NCBI RefSeq assembly: GCF_900110865.1
Contig: NZ_FOFD01000005.1
Location: 62,001-126,000 of the forward strand
Length of the DNA: 64,000 nt
DNA from: Natrinema salaciae
Lineage (GTDB): Archaea > Halobacteriota > Halobacteria > Halobacteriales > Natrialbaceae
Reading direction: 5' to 3'
Shown in pieces: positions 26,459 through 35,022 of the stretch (within the stretch, counting starts at the first letter, position 1; every line of letters starts with the position of its first letter). A program made the position numbers and the translations under genes. Below the pieces are notes generated by a model. That model was not told where the DNA came from. It saw nothing but the letters and a program-made list of their open reading frames with translations, and made no database searches.

Positions 26459-27136
26459 CCGACGATCGGGAACGGCTCGCCGAGAGGGGCACGGCCAGTA
26501 CGTTCGTCGTGGTGGTTTTCGAGGGCGAGATGCCGTCGCTGGCCAGTAGCAGTAAGTGTTATTTCAATAATAGTGGAGTATAGAAATTCAGATATAGAAC
26601 AATACAAGTGCGGAAATACCCCGTCCCCAGTGAGACACCCTTCGGACGGCAGTCGTCGTTACACTCGATGCGGTTCCGTGCGGTTCACCAGGCAAACACC
26701 GCTCTTTTGCCGTCGTTCGTGTTGGTAGTGGCGGTCGGCAGCTGCCGGTTTCGATGAGAACCGGCCGTCAGATCGACACTACCGGCCCAATGTCGCCGCA
26801 AGCGGGGATAGCCGTTCGATCGTGGTCCGACGAGTTCGGCAATTCGTGGCTCGACCGCCGAGCAATCAGCGGGCCGTAATTGTTCATTCTATAAAACACC
26901 ATTTGTTTTATAAAATATATCAATCAGTATTGCGTTTCGGGACCGAACTCGCTCGGACGCGACTCGAGCGAGCGGCGGCTCGGACACCGGACACGCGGGA
27001 CGGGGCGGGGGAGTCAAACCATCACCGCGGCTAATCGCCATACCGGCCGTACGAGGGGTTGAAATAGCCGATATCGGCGGAGAAACGAACGCTACGGGCG
27101 CAAGGTTTAGTAGGCGAGCATATAACTCATTCTACA
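26459..27136. promoter_or_regulatory. 678-bp gap upstream of the large plus-strand operon
   Basis: No convincing gene is present. AT-rich islands lie at about 26550-26610 and 26880-26925, the second holding a perfect inverted repeat (listed separately). GGTTTAGTA at about 27104-27112 lies some 29 bp before the ATG at 27137 and is a plausible TATA-like element for a leaderless transcript. Confidence 0.4.
26890..26912. repeat. perfect 9-bp inverted repeat with 5-bp spacer
   Basis: TATAAAACA (26890-26898) and TGTTTTATA (26904-26912) are exact reverse complements around CCATT. The element carries a TATA-like box in each direction and lies about 225 bp before the first gene of the tubulin/AAA locus. 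It could be an operator or a bidirectional core promoter. Confidence 0.6.
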
Positions 27137-28255
27137 ATGACGCTCTTACCGGTTGACACTGACATCCTGGAAGATGTCTGTCGGGACATCGCCCAGGACA
27201 ACTACGGATTTCTCTACGTCTCCGATCAGAAAGGGGAGATCAAATCCGCCTACGAGGCCGCCGATATCGGCCTCGTCAACGCGCGGTCGCTGTCCTCGAG
27301 CGACATGCGCAAGGCGTTGTCCGAGATGGCGGCGGACGAGTTCGTCGACATCGAGCAGCTCCGGGACGGCGTCTTCTACGTCGACCCGTTCGGCGTCAAA
27401 GGGAACATGAACATAACCAGGGAGCTGACCAATCTGTTCGGCCAGCGGCTCGTGGTCACCGGGGAGACGCTGCGGTCGCGGTTCTCGCTCGCGATCGACG
27501 ACATGGAGTTTTTCGCCGACGAACTCGCCGACCGAAACTACGTCCGGCGGATCACTGCGGGAAAACGCGACTACTACACGATCGGCCCGCAGCTCAAGGA
27601 ACACGCCGACGACGTCGGCCTCGATTCGCGGCTCGCGCGGGAGTCCTCGAACGGGAAGATCGCCCACAGCGACCTCGAGAGCGTCATCGACGTCGACGCG
27701 ACCGCCGACGTGATCCGGTATCTCGATCGGGAGGGGTACATCGTCGACCTCGACGGCGAGTACCTCGTACAGGAAGCCATCGACGAGTACGCCCGCTATC
27801 TCGCCGAGCAGATCGAGGACGCGGTCGAGACCGAGTTCGAGGAGTCGAGCTACGTGCTTCGAACCGGCGAGTTCGAGCAGGTCGTCGAAAACGAGATCGA
27901 CAGCCGGTTCGACGTCCTCTCGAGGGCACGCAGCGTTCGCGGGGAGCTGCTCGACGGGACCCGCGACACGTTGATCGATCGACTCGGACTCGAAGCCGGG
28001 CGGGAGATGGTCGAGGCCGTCGAGCCGTTCGAGGCCGTCGTCGAGGATCACGCGCGGCGCGTTCTCACCGACCTGAAGGCCGAGCGGGACAAGCTTCCCG
28101 GTACGCTTCCGGAGTGGGTCGAGCTGGCCGAGGGCCACGTCGAAGAACTGCACGTGAGCGAGACGACCGACGTCAACGAGTACGTCCGCGACGCGGTTCA
28201 GGATCGATACAGAGCCCTCGTCAACCAAGAGGAGTTCGGCGGGATGGCAGCGTGA
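27137..28255 (+). CDS. predicted multi-winged-helix protein of unknown function
   Basis: The product has 372 residues, is acidic, and has no signal peptide or membrane segment. The text repeats winged-helix-like patterns: a short helical run, then a beta hairpin with a conserved Tyr/Val turn. Examples are EMAADEFVDIEQLRDGVFYV (about 68-87), ELADRNYVRRI..DYYTI (about 130-150) and YLDREGYIVDLDGEYLVQ (about 195-212). The C-terminal third is helical. This stringing of winged helices recalls scaffold proteins such as UFL1 or PCI/ESCRT-II subunits, but the match is only in pattern. It is the first gene of the plus-strand set and ends 80 bp before the ESCRT-III-like gene, so a part in the same complex is inferred. 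I do not recognise a named family. Confidence 0.8.
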   Translation: MTLLPVDTDILEDVCRDIAQDNYGFLYVSDQKGEIKSAYEAADIGLVNARSLSSSDMRKALSEMAADEFVDIEQLRDGVFYVDPFGVKGNMNITRELTNLFGQRLVVTGETLRSRFSLAIDDMEFFADELADRNYVRRITAGKRDYYTIGPQLKEHADDVGLDSRLARESSNGKIAHSDLESVIDVDATADVIRYLDREGYIVDLDGEYLVQEAIDEYARYLAEQIEDAVETEFEESSYVLRTGEFEQVVENEIDSRFDVLSRARSVRGELLDGTRDTLIDRLGLEAGREMVEAVEPFEAVVEDHARRVLTDLKAERDKLPGTLPEWVELAEGHVEELHVSETTDVNEYVRDAVQDRYRALVNQEEFGGMAA

Positions 28256-28335
28256 TCGACCCCCGGACGGTAACGCGAACGAGAGATGCAATCACCACGA
28301 CCACGACTTATCGATATTCTATCCACTAATCCACA

Positions 28336-29394
28336 ATGCCTCGAAAATACGACTTCGAACGGATCGAAAGCGACGGACAGGAGTACGTGATCGCCGACCC
28401 AGTCACCCAGACCGACGACCCGGTTCGCCTCGACGCCCGCTGGATCGAGGGCGACGACATCGAAGGCGAGTGGGAGCGGGCCATTCGTGCGATCATCAAG
28501 ACCGACCTGCTGGGATCGATGGAGCTCGAGGAGGGGAACGGCCGGATCGATCGGCGGCAGGCGATCGAGACGCTGGCCGCGGCCAGCGACGACGAGGGCG
28601 ACATCGTCACCAGCGAGCAGCAGGCCGAGGCGCTGCTCGAGTTCCTCGCCGACGAAGACATCCTGAACCTGCAAGGCGGGCAGGTCGAGATGCTCCGCAA
28701 TCCCAGCGACAACCCCGAGGAGATCAACGGGCGGATGATCCTCAACTGGGCGGCCGCGATCGACGCCTGCGTCGAGAAGATCTCCGAGACGATCGACCGG
28801 GTCGACGGCGCGAAGGAGAAACTCGAGACCAGGATGGCCGACGTCGAGCGCGACTCGGGGAAGATCGACGAATACCTGACGGAGACCGCCCAGGAGCTCA
28901 AGAGCCTCGGCGACGGCCCCGGCGTTCCACAGGACCCCACGGCGCTCCCGGCGGAGGACCGCGACCGGTTCCAGCAGCTCAAGCGGAAGCTGGTCTACCA
29001 CAAGAAGATGAAAGAGGCCGATCGGGAGAACCTCGCGGAGAAAGTCGAGAGCGGGACCGACCGGCTCGCGGACAACATCGAGATGCTCGAGTCGGCCAAG
29101 CTGACGCTCGCGAACAAGCGCGAGCAGGTCCGCACCCAGGCCCTAAAGAAGCAGACGTTCCCGGACGAGGCGATGAACATCGTCGACAACATGGGCGAGC
29201 TGACGACCCAGCTCGCCGGCGTCGGCGGCATCGAGGAGACGATCGAGGAGACGCCCGACCACGAGGTCGCCACGATGGTCGACGACGTCCTCGGCGACAT
29301 CGAGAGTATCGGCGAGACCGCCCAGCAGACGGCCGGTGAGACGGTCGACGAGACGGACCCCGAAACTGAAACCGGCGAACTCGAGATGTCGTAG
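28336..29394 (+). CDS. winged-helix plus coiled-coil protein, ESCRT-III-like in layout
   Basis: The 352-residue protein is cytosolic. Residues 40-125 look like a winged helix (LLEFLADEDILNLQGGQVEML). Residues 130-285 are almost wholly helical with heptad character: a long first helix (about 133-188), a Pro/Gly-containing loop (189-203), a basic second helix (QQLKRKLVYHKKMKEADREN, 208-227, onward to about 262), then shorter helices with MNIVDNMGELTTQL. The tail is acidic and flexible (ETVDETDPETETGELEMS). This order, hairpin core then short helices then acidic tail, is that of ESCRT-III/Snf7 proteins. A winged helix before it occurs in CHMP7-like members. The AAA ATPase two genes on supports the idea. 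PspA or an unrelated coiled coil remain possible. Confidence 0.75.
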   Translation: MPRKYDFERIESDGQEYVIADPVTQTDDPVRLDARWIEGDDIEGEWERAIRAIIKTDLLGSMELEEGNGRIDRRQAIETLAAASDDEGDIVTSEQQAEALLEFLADEDILNLQGGQVEMLRNPSDNPEEINGRMILNWAAAIDACVEKISETIDRVDGAKEKLETRMADVERDSGKIDEYLTETAQELKSLGDGPGVPQDPTALPAEDRDRFQQLKRKLVYHKKMKEADRENLAEKVESGTDRLADNIEMLESAKLTLANKREQVRTQALKKQTFPDEAMNIVDNMGELTTQLAGVGGIEETIEETPDHEVATMVDDVLGDIESIGETAQQTAGETVDETDPETETGELEMS

Positions 29395-29395
29395 G

Positions 29396-30109
29396 ATGCG
29401 CGCAGACTCACTGCTGCAGGGGGTTCGCCGGGTCGACGAACAGGGGGAGCGGCTCCTCTCCGTGCGGACGTTCTCGGGCCCGGACCCCGCGTGGTGGGTC
29501 GACGTCGCGATGGCCGCGCTCGTCGACCTCGCCGAGCTGCTGCGTGCCGGAGCCCCGTTCCCGCCTCGCCTCGAGGCGGAAGCCGGCGCGCGGTCGGTCG
29601 AACTCGAGTATCGGCCCGACGGCGGGACCCGCGAGGCGGGAGCCGAGATCGACCCGCAGGAACGGGACGACGTCGTCCGCCGGGTCCTCGAGGCCGGCTA
29701 CGAACGCGGGGAGACGACGATCGAGCGACTCGAACCGGACGTCGCCGACCGCGTCGCGGCCGACGACCGCTTCGAGACAGTCGGCTCTCGAGTCTTCGTC
29801 CCGCTGTCGGCGACCGCGCCGTACGCACGCAACTGGCGACCCCTCGTCCGGACCGTACTCGACCACCTCGAGGACGTCCTCGCGGACTTCAGACGGATCG
29901 TCAGCCGGGTGCGGGCTGCGGGTGCCGCTCGACCGCTCACGATCGGCTGCGAGTCGATCGTCGAGATGCTCGAGACCCTCTCGCTCGTCGTTCGGCGGGC
30001 CGATGCCGATAGCCGGTACGTCCGCGACCGCACCGATCACCGCCAGGGCGAACTGCTAGCGACGATCGAGGACGCGACGACACAGCTACGGAGTGACGAC
30101 AATGCTTAA
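29396..30109 (+). CDS. cytosolic protein of unknown function in the AAA/ESCRT-like operon
   Basis: This protein has 237 residues from the ATG at 29396, one base after the stop of the preceding gene. It is acidic and Arg-rich, with no membrane segment or known motif. The N-terminal half includes an aromatic helix (DPAWWVDVAMAALVDLAELL), the middle has a beta-rich stretch (RVFVPLSATAPYARNW), and the C-terminal half is helical (about 140-230). It overlaps the AAA gene by 8 bp, so it is translated with it. It could be an adaptor between the coiled-coil protein and the ATPase. I do not recognise the family. Confidence 0.75.
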   Translation: MRADSLLQGVRRVDEQGERLLSVRTFSGPDPAWWVDVAMAALVDLAELLRAGAPFPPRLEAEAGARSVELEYRPDGGTREAGAEIDPQERDDVVRRVLEAGYERGETTIERLEPDVADRVAADDRFETVGSRVFVPLSATAPYARNWRPLVRTVLDHLEDVLADFRRIVSRVRAAGAARPLTIGCESIVEMLETLSLVVRRADADSRYVRDRTDHRQGELLATIEDATTQLRSDDNA

Positions 30110-31841
30110 CCTGACCCCAATACTGAAACGAGATCAGCCGACGTCTCGAATCGAGATCGGAGCCAAGAAGGTCGGTCCCGAGACGGACACCGTCGAGATC
30201 CGACACAACGACAGGCGGGCGTTCTTCTACGTCGAACCGATCGACGACTCGATCGTCGACGGGATCGGGAACAAGGTCCGGATGCACCGGAACGTCAAGA
30301 CGGTGTTCGGGGGGATCGACCGCGGCAAGGACTTCCTCGTCGATCCCGACGCGTCGAAACGCGACGTCGTGGAGTGTTCGTCGGCGAAGATCCACACCAG
30401 CGAGGTCTCGCCCGAGGAGCTCGAGCCGTTCCTTCGAGAGAACGATTACCTGTTGCATCCGATGGAAGAGGTCGTTCCGAAAGGCGACGAGCGGGCGACG
30501 TTCGAGGTCGCCGCGATGGAGCCGACCGGGTACACGACGCTGCGGGTCACCCCGAACACGGAGCTCGAGTTCATCGGGGCCGGCGAACTGCGGGAGTTAC
30601 GGGCGACCCGGGACGCGGCGAGTCGCGGCGGCCCGGGTCCCGCCGGCCCCGCCGAAGCGGGTGCCGGCGACGAGGAGGGCGTTCAGGTCTCGCTCGAGCC
30701 CAAGAAGCCGACCGTCAGTTTCGAGGAGGACGTCGCCGGCCTCCCGGCGGTAAAGCGCACCGCGGAGAACTTGCTCGCCCTGTTCGATCCCGACGTTCGC
30801 GACGAGGTCGTCGACCGCTACGGCGACGAGTTCGCCGCCCGGGGCAACAGCATGCTGCTGTACGGACCGCCCGGCTGCGGGAAGACGCTCATCTCGGAGG
30901 CGATCGCCTACGAGGCGAAGTTCAACTCGAGCATCGAGGACGCCTACGGCGAGGTCAAGTTCCTCGAGATCAAGGGCAGCGACGTCCTCTCGAAGTACTC
31001 CGGCGAGTCAGAGAAACGCGTCGAGGCGATCTTCGAGAAGGCACACGGGATCGCACAGGAGGGGTTCGCAGTCCTGTTTTTCGACGAGGTCGACACCCTG
31101 ATCCCGGATCGGGGCGACGACTCCTTGCAGCGCCACGAGCGGTCGCTGACCAACGCCTTCCTGCAGGAGATGAACGAAATCGAAGACAACCTGCTCGTGA
31201 TCGGGGCGACGAACATGCCCTTCACGATCGATCCGGCGGCGACCCGTCGGTTCCCGATCCAGCAGTTCATTCCCCAGCCCGACGAGGACGTGATGGCCGA
31301 GGTCTGGCGCAAACACCTCTCGGCCATGGACACCGAGGACATCGACTACGAGCGGCTCGGGACGGCCTCGAAGGGGTACACCCCGGCGGAGATCGCCGAC
31401 CGCGTGCTCGGCAGCGAACTGCAGCGCGAACTCGTCGAGAGCGTTCACCTCCCCGATCGGGAGCCGATAGAGCCGGACACCGACTATTTTTTCGACCGGC
31501 TCGGCGAGACCGAACCGAAGACGATCCGGCAGTACGTCGCGAGCGTCCGGACGCAGATCGACGACCTCGAGGGGTACCCCGAACTCAAACGCTACGTCGA
31601 GGACCAGGCCGACCAGCTGGACATGCGCATCGGAACGAGGCCCTCGTCGCTCGGACAGCTGCTCGGCGCTGGAACGGCGTCGGCCGAATCGGCGACGACC
31701 GAACCGCCGACCGGAGCGGCGGAACCGGAGACGGAGGCGACCGAACCGAACGAAACGGGGTCGGACGCGGCCGAGATAGACATCTCGGACCCGGACATCG
31801 CGGACGACGCCGACTCGATCGGCGGTGATGACGATGAGTGA
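30102..31841 (+). CDS. Cdc48/Vps4-type AAA ATPase with a single AAA domain
   Basis: The product has 579 residues from ATG 30102 (a GTG at 30093 is also possible). The N-terminal 170 residues resemble a Cdc48 N-domain; the stretch ATFEVAAMEPTGYTTLRV, then VTPNTELEF (132-157), fits its second half. The AAA domain (about 207-470) has Walker A GPPGCGKT (255-262), pore loop SKYSGESEKRV, Walker B VLFFDEVD (324-331), sensor-1 Asn371 (IGATN) and arginine fingers Arg382-383 (TRRF). The pore loop and the single domain recall Vps4/katanin. The acidic tail (520-579) may recruit partners. Archaeal Cdc48 has two AAA domains, so this is not the housekeeping unfoldase. It probably remodels the coiled-coil or tubulin-like polymers encoded nearby. 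Confidence 0.9.
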   Translation: MLNLTPILKRDQPTSRIEIGAKKVGPETDTVEIRHNDRRAFFYVEPIDDSIVDGIGNKVRMHRNVKTVFGGIDRGKDFLVDPDASKRDVVECSSAKIHTSEVSPEELEPFLRENDYLLHPMEEVVPKGDERATFEVAAMEPTGYTTLRVTPNTELEFIGAGELRELRATRDAASRGGPGPAGPAEAGAGDEEGVQVSLEPKKPTVSFEEDVAGLPAVKRTAENLLALFDPDVRDEVVDRYGDEFAARGNSMLLYGPPGCGKTLISEAIAYEAKFNSSIEDAYGEVKFLEIKGSDVLSKYSGESEKRVEAIFEKAHGIAQEGFAVLFFDEVDTLIPDRGDDSLQRHERSLTNAFLQEMNEIEDNLLVIGATNMPFTIDPAATRRFPIQQFIPQPDEDVMAEVWRKHLSAMDTEDIDYERLGTASKGYTPAEIADRVLGSELQRELVESVHLPDREPIEPDTDYFFDRLGETEPKTIRQYVASVRTQIDDLEGYPELKRYVEDQADQLDMRIGTRPSSLGQLLGAGTASAESATTEPPTGAAEPETEATEPNETGSDAAEIDISDPDIADDADSIGGDDDE

Positions 31842-34836
31842 CGGCTACCGGCAGGTCGGCTCCTTCGAGAGCGGCCCCGTCGACGCCGTCGGCGTCGGCG
31901 ACGGCGCGATCGCCGTCGGGATCGGCGACCGCGTCGTCGTCGTGACGGGGAGCGACCGGGTCGAGATCGATCACGGCGACCGCGTCGTCGACCTCGCGCT
32001 CGCCGACCGCGTGCTCGTCCTCTCGTCGGACGCGCTGACGACCTACTCCCGAACCGGCGAGCGGATCCGCGAGCAGCCGGCCGCGGACGGCCACGCGGTC
32101 GCCGCCGTCGCCGACGAGGGACTCGCCGGCGTGCTCGGACCCGAACGCTTCCGCGCCGTCGATATCGCGACCGGCCGCGAGCGGTTCGACGTCGAGCGCG
32201 TCCGGCCCGGCGGACCGGCCGACGACGCCCTTCTGGGCACACCGAGCGGGTTCGTGCTCTCGACGTGGTCGTTCCTGACCCGGATCGATCTCGAGGGCGA
32301 GGTCGGCTTCGACCGCAACCTCGAGGCCGTCGTCCGGAGCCTGGGGCGGTGTGACGATGCGATCGTCGCGGCGCTCCAGAACGAGCGCCTCGTCGCCGCC
32401 GACCTCGAGAGCGGAACGTCGCGCTGGCGGACGGAACTCGCGGTCGAACACGTCGCGCCGCGAGGCGAGTCGTCGGTGCTGGTGACGACCGCCGACGGCA
32501 TCCGGGCGGTCGATCCGGCCGGCGCGACGGCGCCGGTCGACGGGCTCTCGAGCGGCGAAGGGTACGCGACGTCCGACGGCTCGCTCGTCTGTGCGGTCCG
32601 GGGCGAGACCGTCTCGACGTACGTCCACAGCCGCGAACAGCTCCGGGTCGCCGTCGCGACCGAGAGCGTCGGCGTCGGCGGCACGATCGACGTCGAGGTG
32701 ACCAACGCGACCGACCGGGACCGCCGGCTCTCGCTGTCCGCGTCGGTCGACGGGGCGACGCTCTCGCCGGCCGACCGGACCGCGACCGTCGGGGCCGGCG
32801 AGACGACGATCGTCGACTTCCCGGTCGAGTCGATCCGGGCCGAAGGGGAGGCGACGGTCGAACTCACCGCGGACGGATCGGTCCTCGAGCGGGCGGCGCT
32901 CGACCTCGACGACGCCGCGAGCGGCGGGATCGCCGTCGATACCGACATCGAAGTGGCGGCGATCGAGCACGGCGTCGCCGAACTCGCGGTCACCGTCGAA
33001 AACGTCGGCGGGGTGGAACTCGAAGGGCTTCGACTGCGCGAGACCGACGCGGGAACCGACGCCCTCGAGCCCGGGGAAGAGTGGACCGGAACGGTCACCC
33101 GGCCGTACGAACCCGATCGACGGGTCTCGGTCGGGCTCGAGGTCGCTCGCGGCGACCGACGCCGGGAGTACGCCCCGACGTGTACGCTGCCACCCGTCCC
33201 GACGATCGACGTCGAGCCGGACGGCGACGCGGTTCGCGCGACCGTCGAGACCGACGGCTCGGTGACCGTCGTCGATCGACTCGTGATCGAACTCCCGGGA
33301 GCGGGTCGCGTCCGGACGGCGGTGACGATCGAGCGAGACGAGTTCCTGCTGATCGTCCCACAGTTCGACGACGGGACCGCTCGCATCGGGTTCGAATCGC
33401 TCGACGTCGACGAGCGGGTCCGACTCGCCGGCGGTCCGGGCAGGCTCTCCCGCTCGCCGGGGATCGGCGAATCGGATCGTAGACGGACCGATCGAACAGA
33501 CCGGAGGCGATCCGATCGCACGGCCGCGTCGACGGACGAGACGACGACCGATCCGTCGGCGCAGAACCCACGCGAGGGTCGCGACGGCCGTGACGATCGC
33601 GACGACGGAACCGCACCGCCGGACCCTGCGGCCGCTGACGCGACCGCCGACGCCGCTACTGCGGCATCGTCTCGATCGGAACCCGAGACCGGCGACGACG
33701 GACCGGACGATCGGTCGCGAGCCGGGAGCGATCCTCCAGCGACGGCTCCGGCGAGCGACGAGGAGCGAATCGATGGCGGCTCCGGGGCCGAAGCCGACGA
33801 CGGGGAGGTCGGAGACCCGCGGCTGGTCGCGACGCGGCGGATCGACGAGGAATCGGTCCCGGCCGGCCACGCGGTCCGCGACCGGATCGAACTCGAGAAC
33901 CGGGGCGAGTCGGCGGGGGACGTCACCGTCGAGATCGGCGACTCGAGCGTCGACGTCGGTCGCCTCGCGGCCGGTGACCGGACGGCCGTCGAGCGATCGG
34001 TCGCGATCGGCTCCGGTTCGGGAACCGTCCTGTCGCGGGCGGCGGTCACCCTCGACGGAGCGGTCTGCGAGCAGTTCCCCGAACGGGAGCTGCCCGCAAG
34101 CGGCGACGGCGTCGCCGTGCGGGCGACCGTCGACGCGGCCGACGGGGCCGTCGTCGCCGACGTCGTGAACCGCAGCGATCGTCCACGGACCGTTCGCGAA
34201 CTCGAGATCCAGGGTCGGTCGGTCCCGATCGATACCCGGCTCGAGCCCGGCGAGACGACGACCGCGACCGGGGCGCTGAACGAGTTCGGAGCGGACGCGG
34301 ACGCGCTCGAGGGCGTGCTGGTGGTCGTCGACGGTGACGGCACGGAGCGGCGTCTCGATATCATCGTAGACGTCTCGTCGACCGCGGGAGCTGGCGGCGC
34401 GGACGGCGACGGTCCGTTCCGGATCGGGATCGGCTCGGAGACCCAGGTCGCCGGCGAGTACGGAACCGTCGTACTGGTCTTCGAAAACGAGGGCGACCGA
34501 TCGCTGTCGGACGTCTCGGTGTCGGCCAGCGGCGAGCCGATCAACGACCTGTTCTACTCGGAGGCGCGTCGCGAGCGCCTCGAGCCGGGCGACCGGATCG
34601 AGCACTTCGTCGATATGGAGCCGGGCGTGACGTCGCCGTCGTTCGACGCGACGGTTCGGTACGCGGCCGACGGCTCCGAGCGCGAGGTCGCTCTTCGTGC
34701 GGCCGGGCCGTCCGCCGAGGACGAAGCCGCCTGGACCGACGACCACCGCGAGCAGTGGTCGGTCGAGCGCGTCGAGGACGCGCGGACGGACGCGGACGGT
34801 GCGTCGTCGCTGTCGACGCCGGTCCGGCTCGAGTGA
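31834..34836 (+). CDS. large cytosolic protein: beta-propeller-like N-terminus and Ig-like repeats
   Basis: This roughly 1000-residue protein has no signal peptide or membrane helix. Residues 1-250 show repeats ending in short beta strands (GDRVVVVTG, ADRVLVLSS, GFVLSTWS, ESSVLVTTADG), as in PQQ/WD-like beta-propellers. From about 260 on come CARDB-like beta-sandwich modules with phrases such as VEVTNATDRDR, VTVENVGGVELEGL, LENRGESAGDVTVEIGD and VLVFENEGDRSLSDV. They are separated by a Ser/Thr/Asp/Arg-rich linker (about 545-650). Modules of this kind are normally extracellular; their presence without an export signal is odd. The start ATG at 31834 overlaps the AAA stop by 8 bp. It may be a scaffold of the machine. 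Confidence 0.8.
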   Translation: MSDGYRQVGSFESGPVDAVGVGDGAIAVGIGDRVVVVTGSDRVEIDHGDRVVDLALADRVLVLSSDALTTYSRTGERIREQPAADGHAVAAVADEGLAGVLGPERFRAVDIATGRERFDVERVRPGGPADDALLGTPSGFVLSTWSFLTRIDLEGEVGFDRNLEAVVRSLGRCDDAIVAALQNERLVAADLESGTSRWRTELAVEHVAPRGESSVLVTTADGIRAVDPAGATAPVDGLSSGEGYATSDGSLVCAVRGETVSTYVHSREQLRVAVATESVGVGGTIDVEVTNATDRDRRLSLSASVDGATLSPADRTATVGAGETTIVDFPVESIRAEGEATVELTADGSVLERAALDLDDAASGGIAVDTDIEVAAIEHGVAELAVTVENVGGVELEGLRLRETDAGTDALEPGEEWTGTVTRPYEPDRRVSVGLEVARGDRRREYAPTCTLPPVPTIDVEPDGDAVRATVETDGSVTVVDRLVIELPGAGRVRTAVTIERDEFLLIVPQFDDGTARIGFESLDVDERVRLAGGPGRLSRSPGIGESDRRRTDRTDRRRSDRTAASTDETTTDPSAQNPREGRDGRDDRDDGTAPPDPAAADATADAATAASSRSEPETGDDGPDDRSRAGSDPPATAPASDEERIDGGSGAEADDGEVGDPRLVATRRIDEESVPAGHAVRDRIELENRGESAGDVTVEIGDSSVDVGRLAAGDRTAVERSVAIGSGSGTVLSRAAVTLDGAVCEQFPERELPASGDGVAVRATVDAADGAVVADVVNRSDRPRTVRELEIQGRSVPIDTRLEPGETTTATGALNEFGADADALEGVLVVVDGDGTERRLDIIVDVSSTAGAGGADGDGPFRIGIGSETQVAGEYGTVVLVFENEGDRSLSDVSVSASGEPINDLFYSEARRERLEPGDRIEHFVDMEPGVTSPSFDATVRYAADGSEREVALRAAGPSAEDEAAWTDDHREQWSVERVEDARTDADGASSLSTPVRLE

Positions 34837-35022
34837 CGCCGGTCTATTTTCCGTCGAGGCGGTGCGTGACGGTCGAACTAGACACGTCTCGATCGTCGAG
34901 CGGGATCTCACTGTCGAGTGCGCGTTCGACGACGGAAGCCGCGAGAATCGGAGAGTCGACCACCGGCATCGTGAGCGTCGAAACGGAACGGGTCACACTG
35001 ACAGCGCGGGGGGCGGAACCGC
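34837..35022. other. short gap between the two convergent gene sets
   Basis: The plus-strand and minus-strand sets of the tubulin/AAA locus meet here with 186 bp between stops. One minus-strand frame (34844-34969) is open and starts with ATG, but it is short and I see no support for it as a gene. Confidence 0.5.

Noticed and set aside
26822-27034. 70-codon open frame before the tubulin/AAA locus
   Set aside because: It crosses the AT-rich inverted repeat, shows no codon bias and has no start signal.
30374-31828. Open frame of 484 codons on the plus strand inside the AAA gene
   Set aside because: It is the +1 shadow of the AAA ATPase, extremely Arg/Gly-rich, without any motif.
30102-31841. 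Reading the AAA protein as the standard archaeal Cdc48/VAT
   Set aside because: It has only one AAA domain and an acidic tail, and sits in the tubulin-like locus; VAT has two AAA domains.
31585-34911. Very long open frame on the minus strand opposite the AAA and beta-rich genes
   Set aside because: High-GC genes leave the antisense frame open by codon bias. The text is Arg/Asp/Val-rich with no domains, and the plus-strand genes have clear motifs and coupled starts.
34844-34969. Short minus-strand frame in the convergent gap
   Set aside because: Forty-one codons with no ribosome signal or known similarity; it could be coding but there is nothing to support it.
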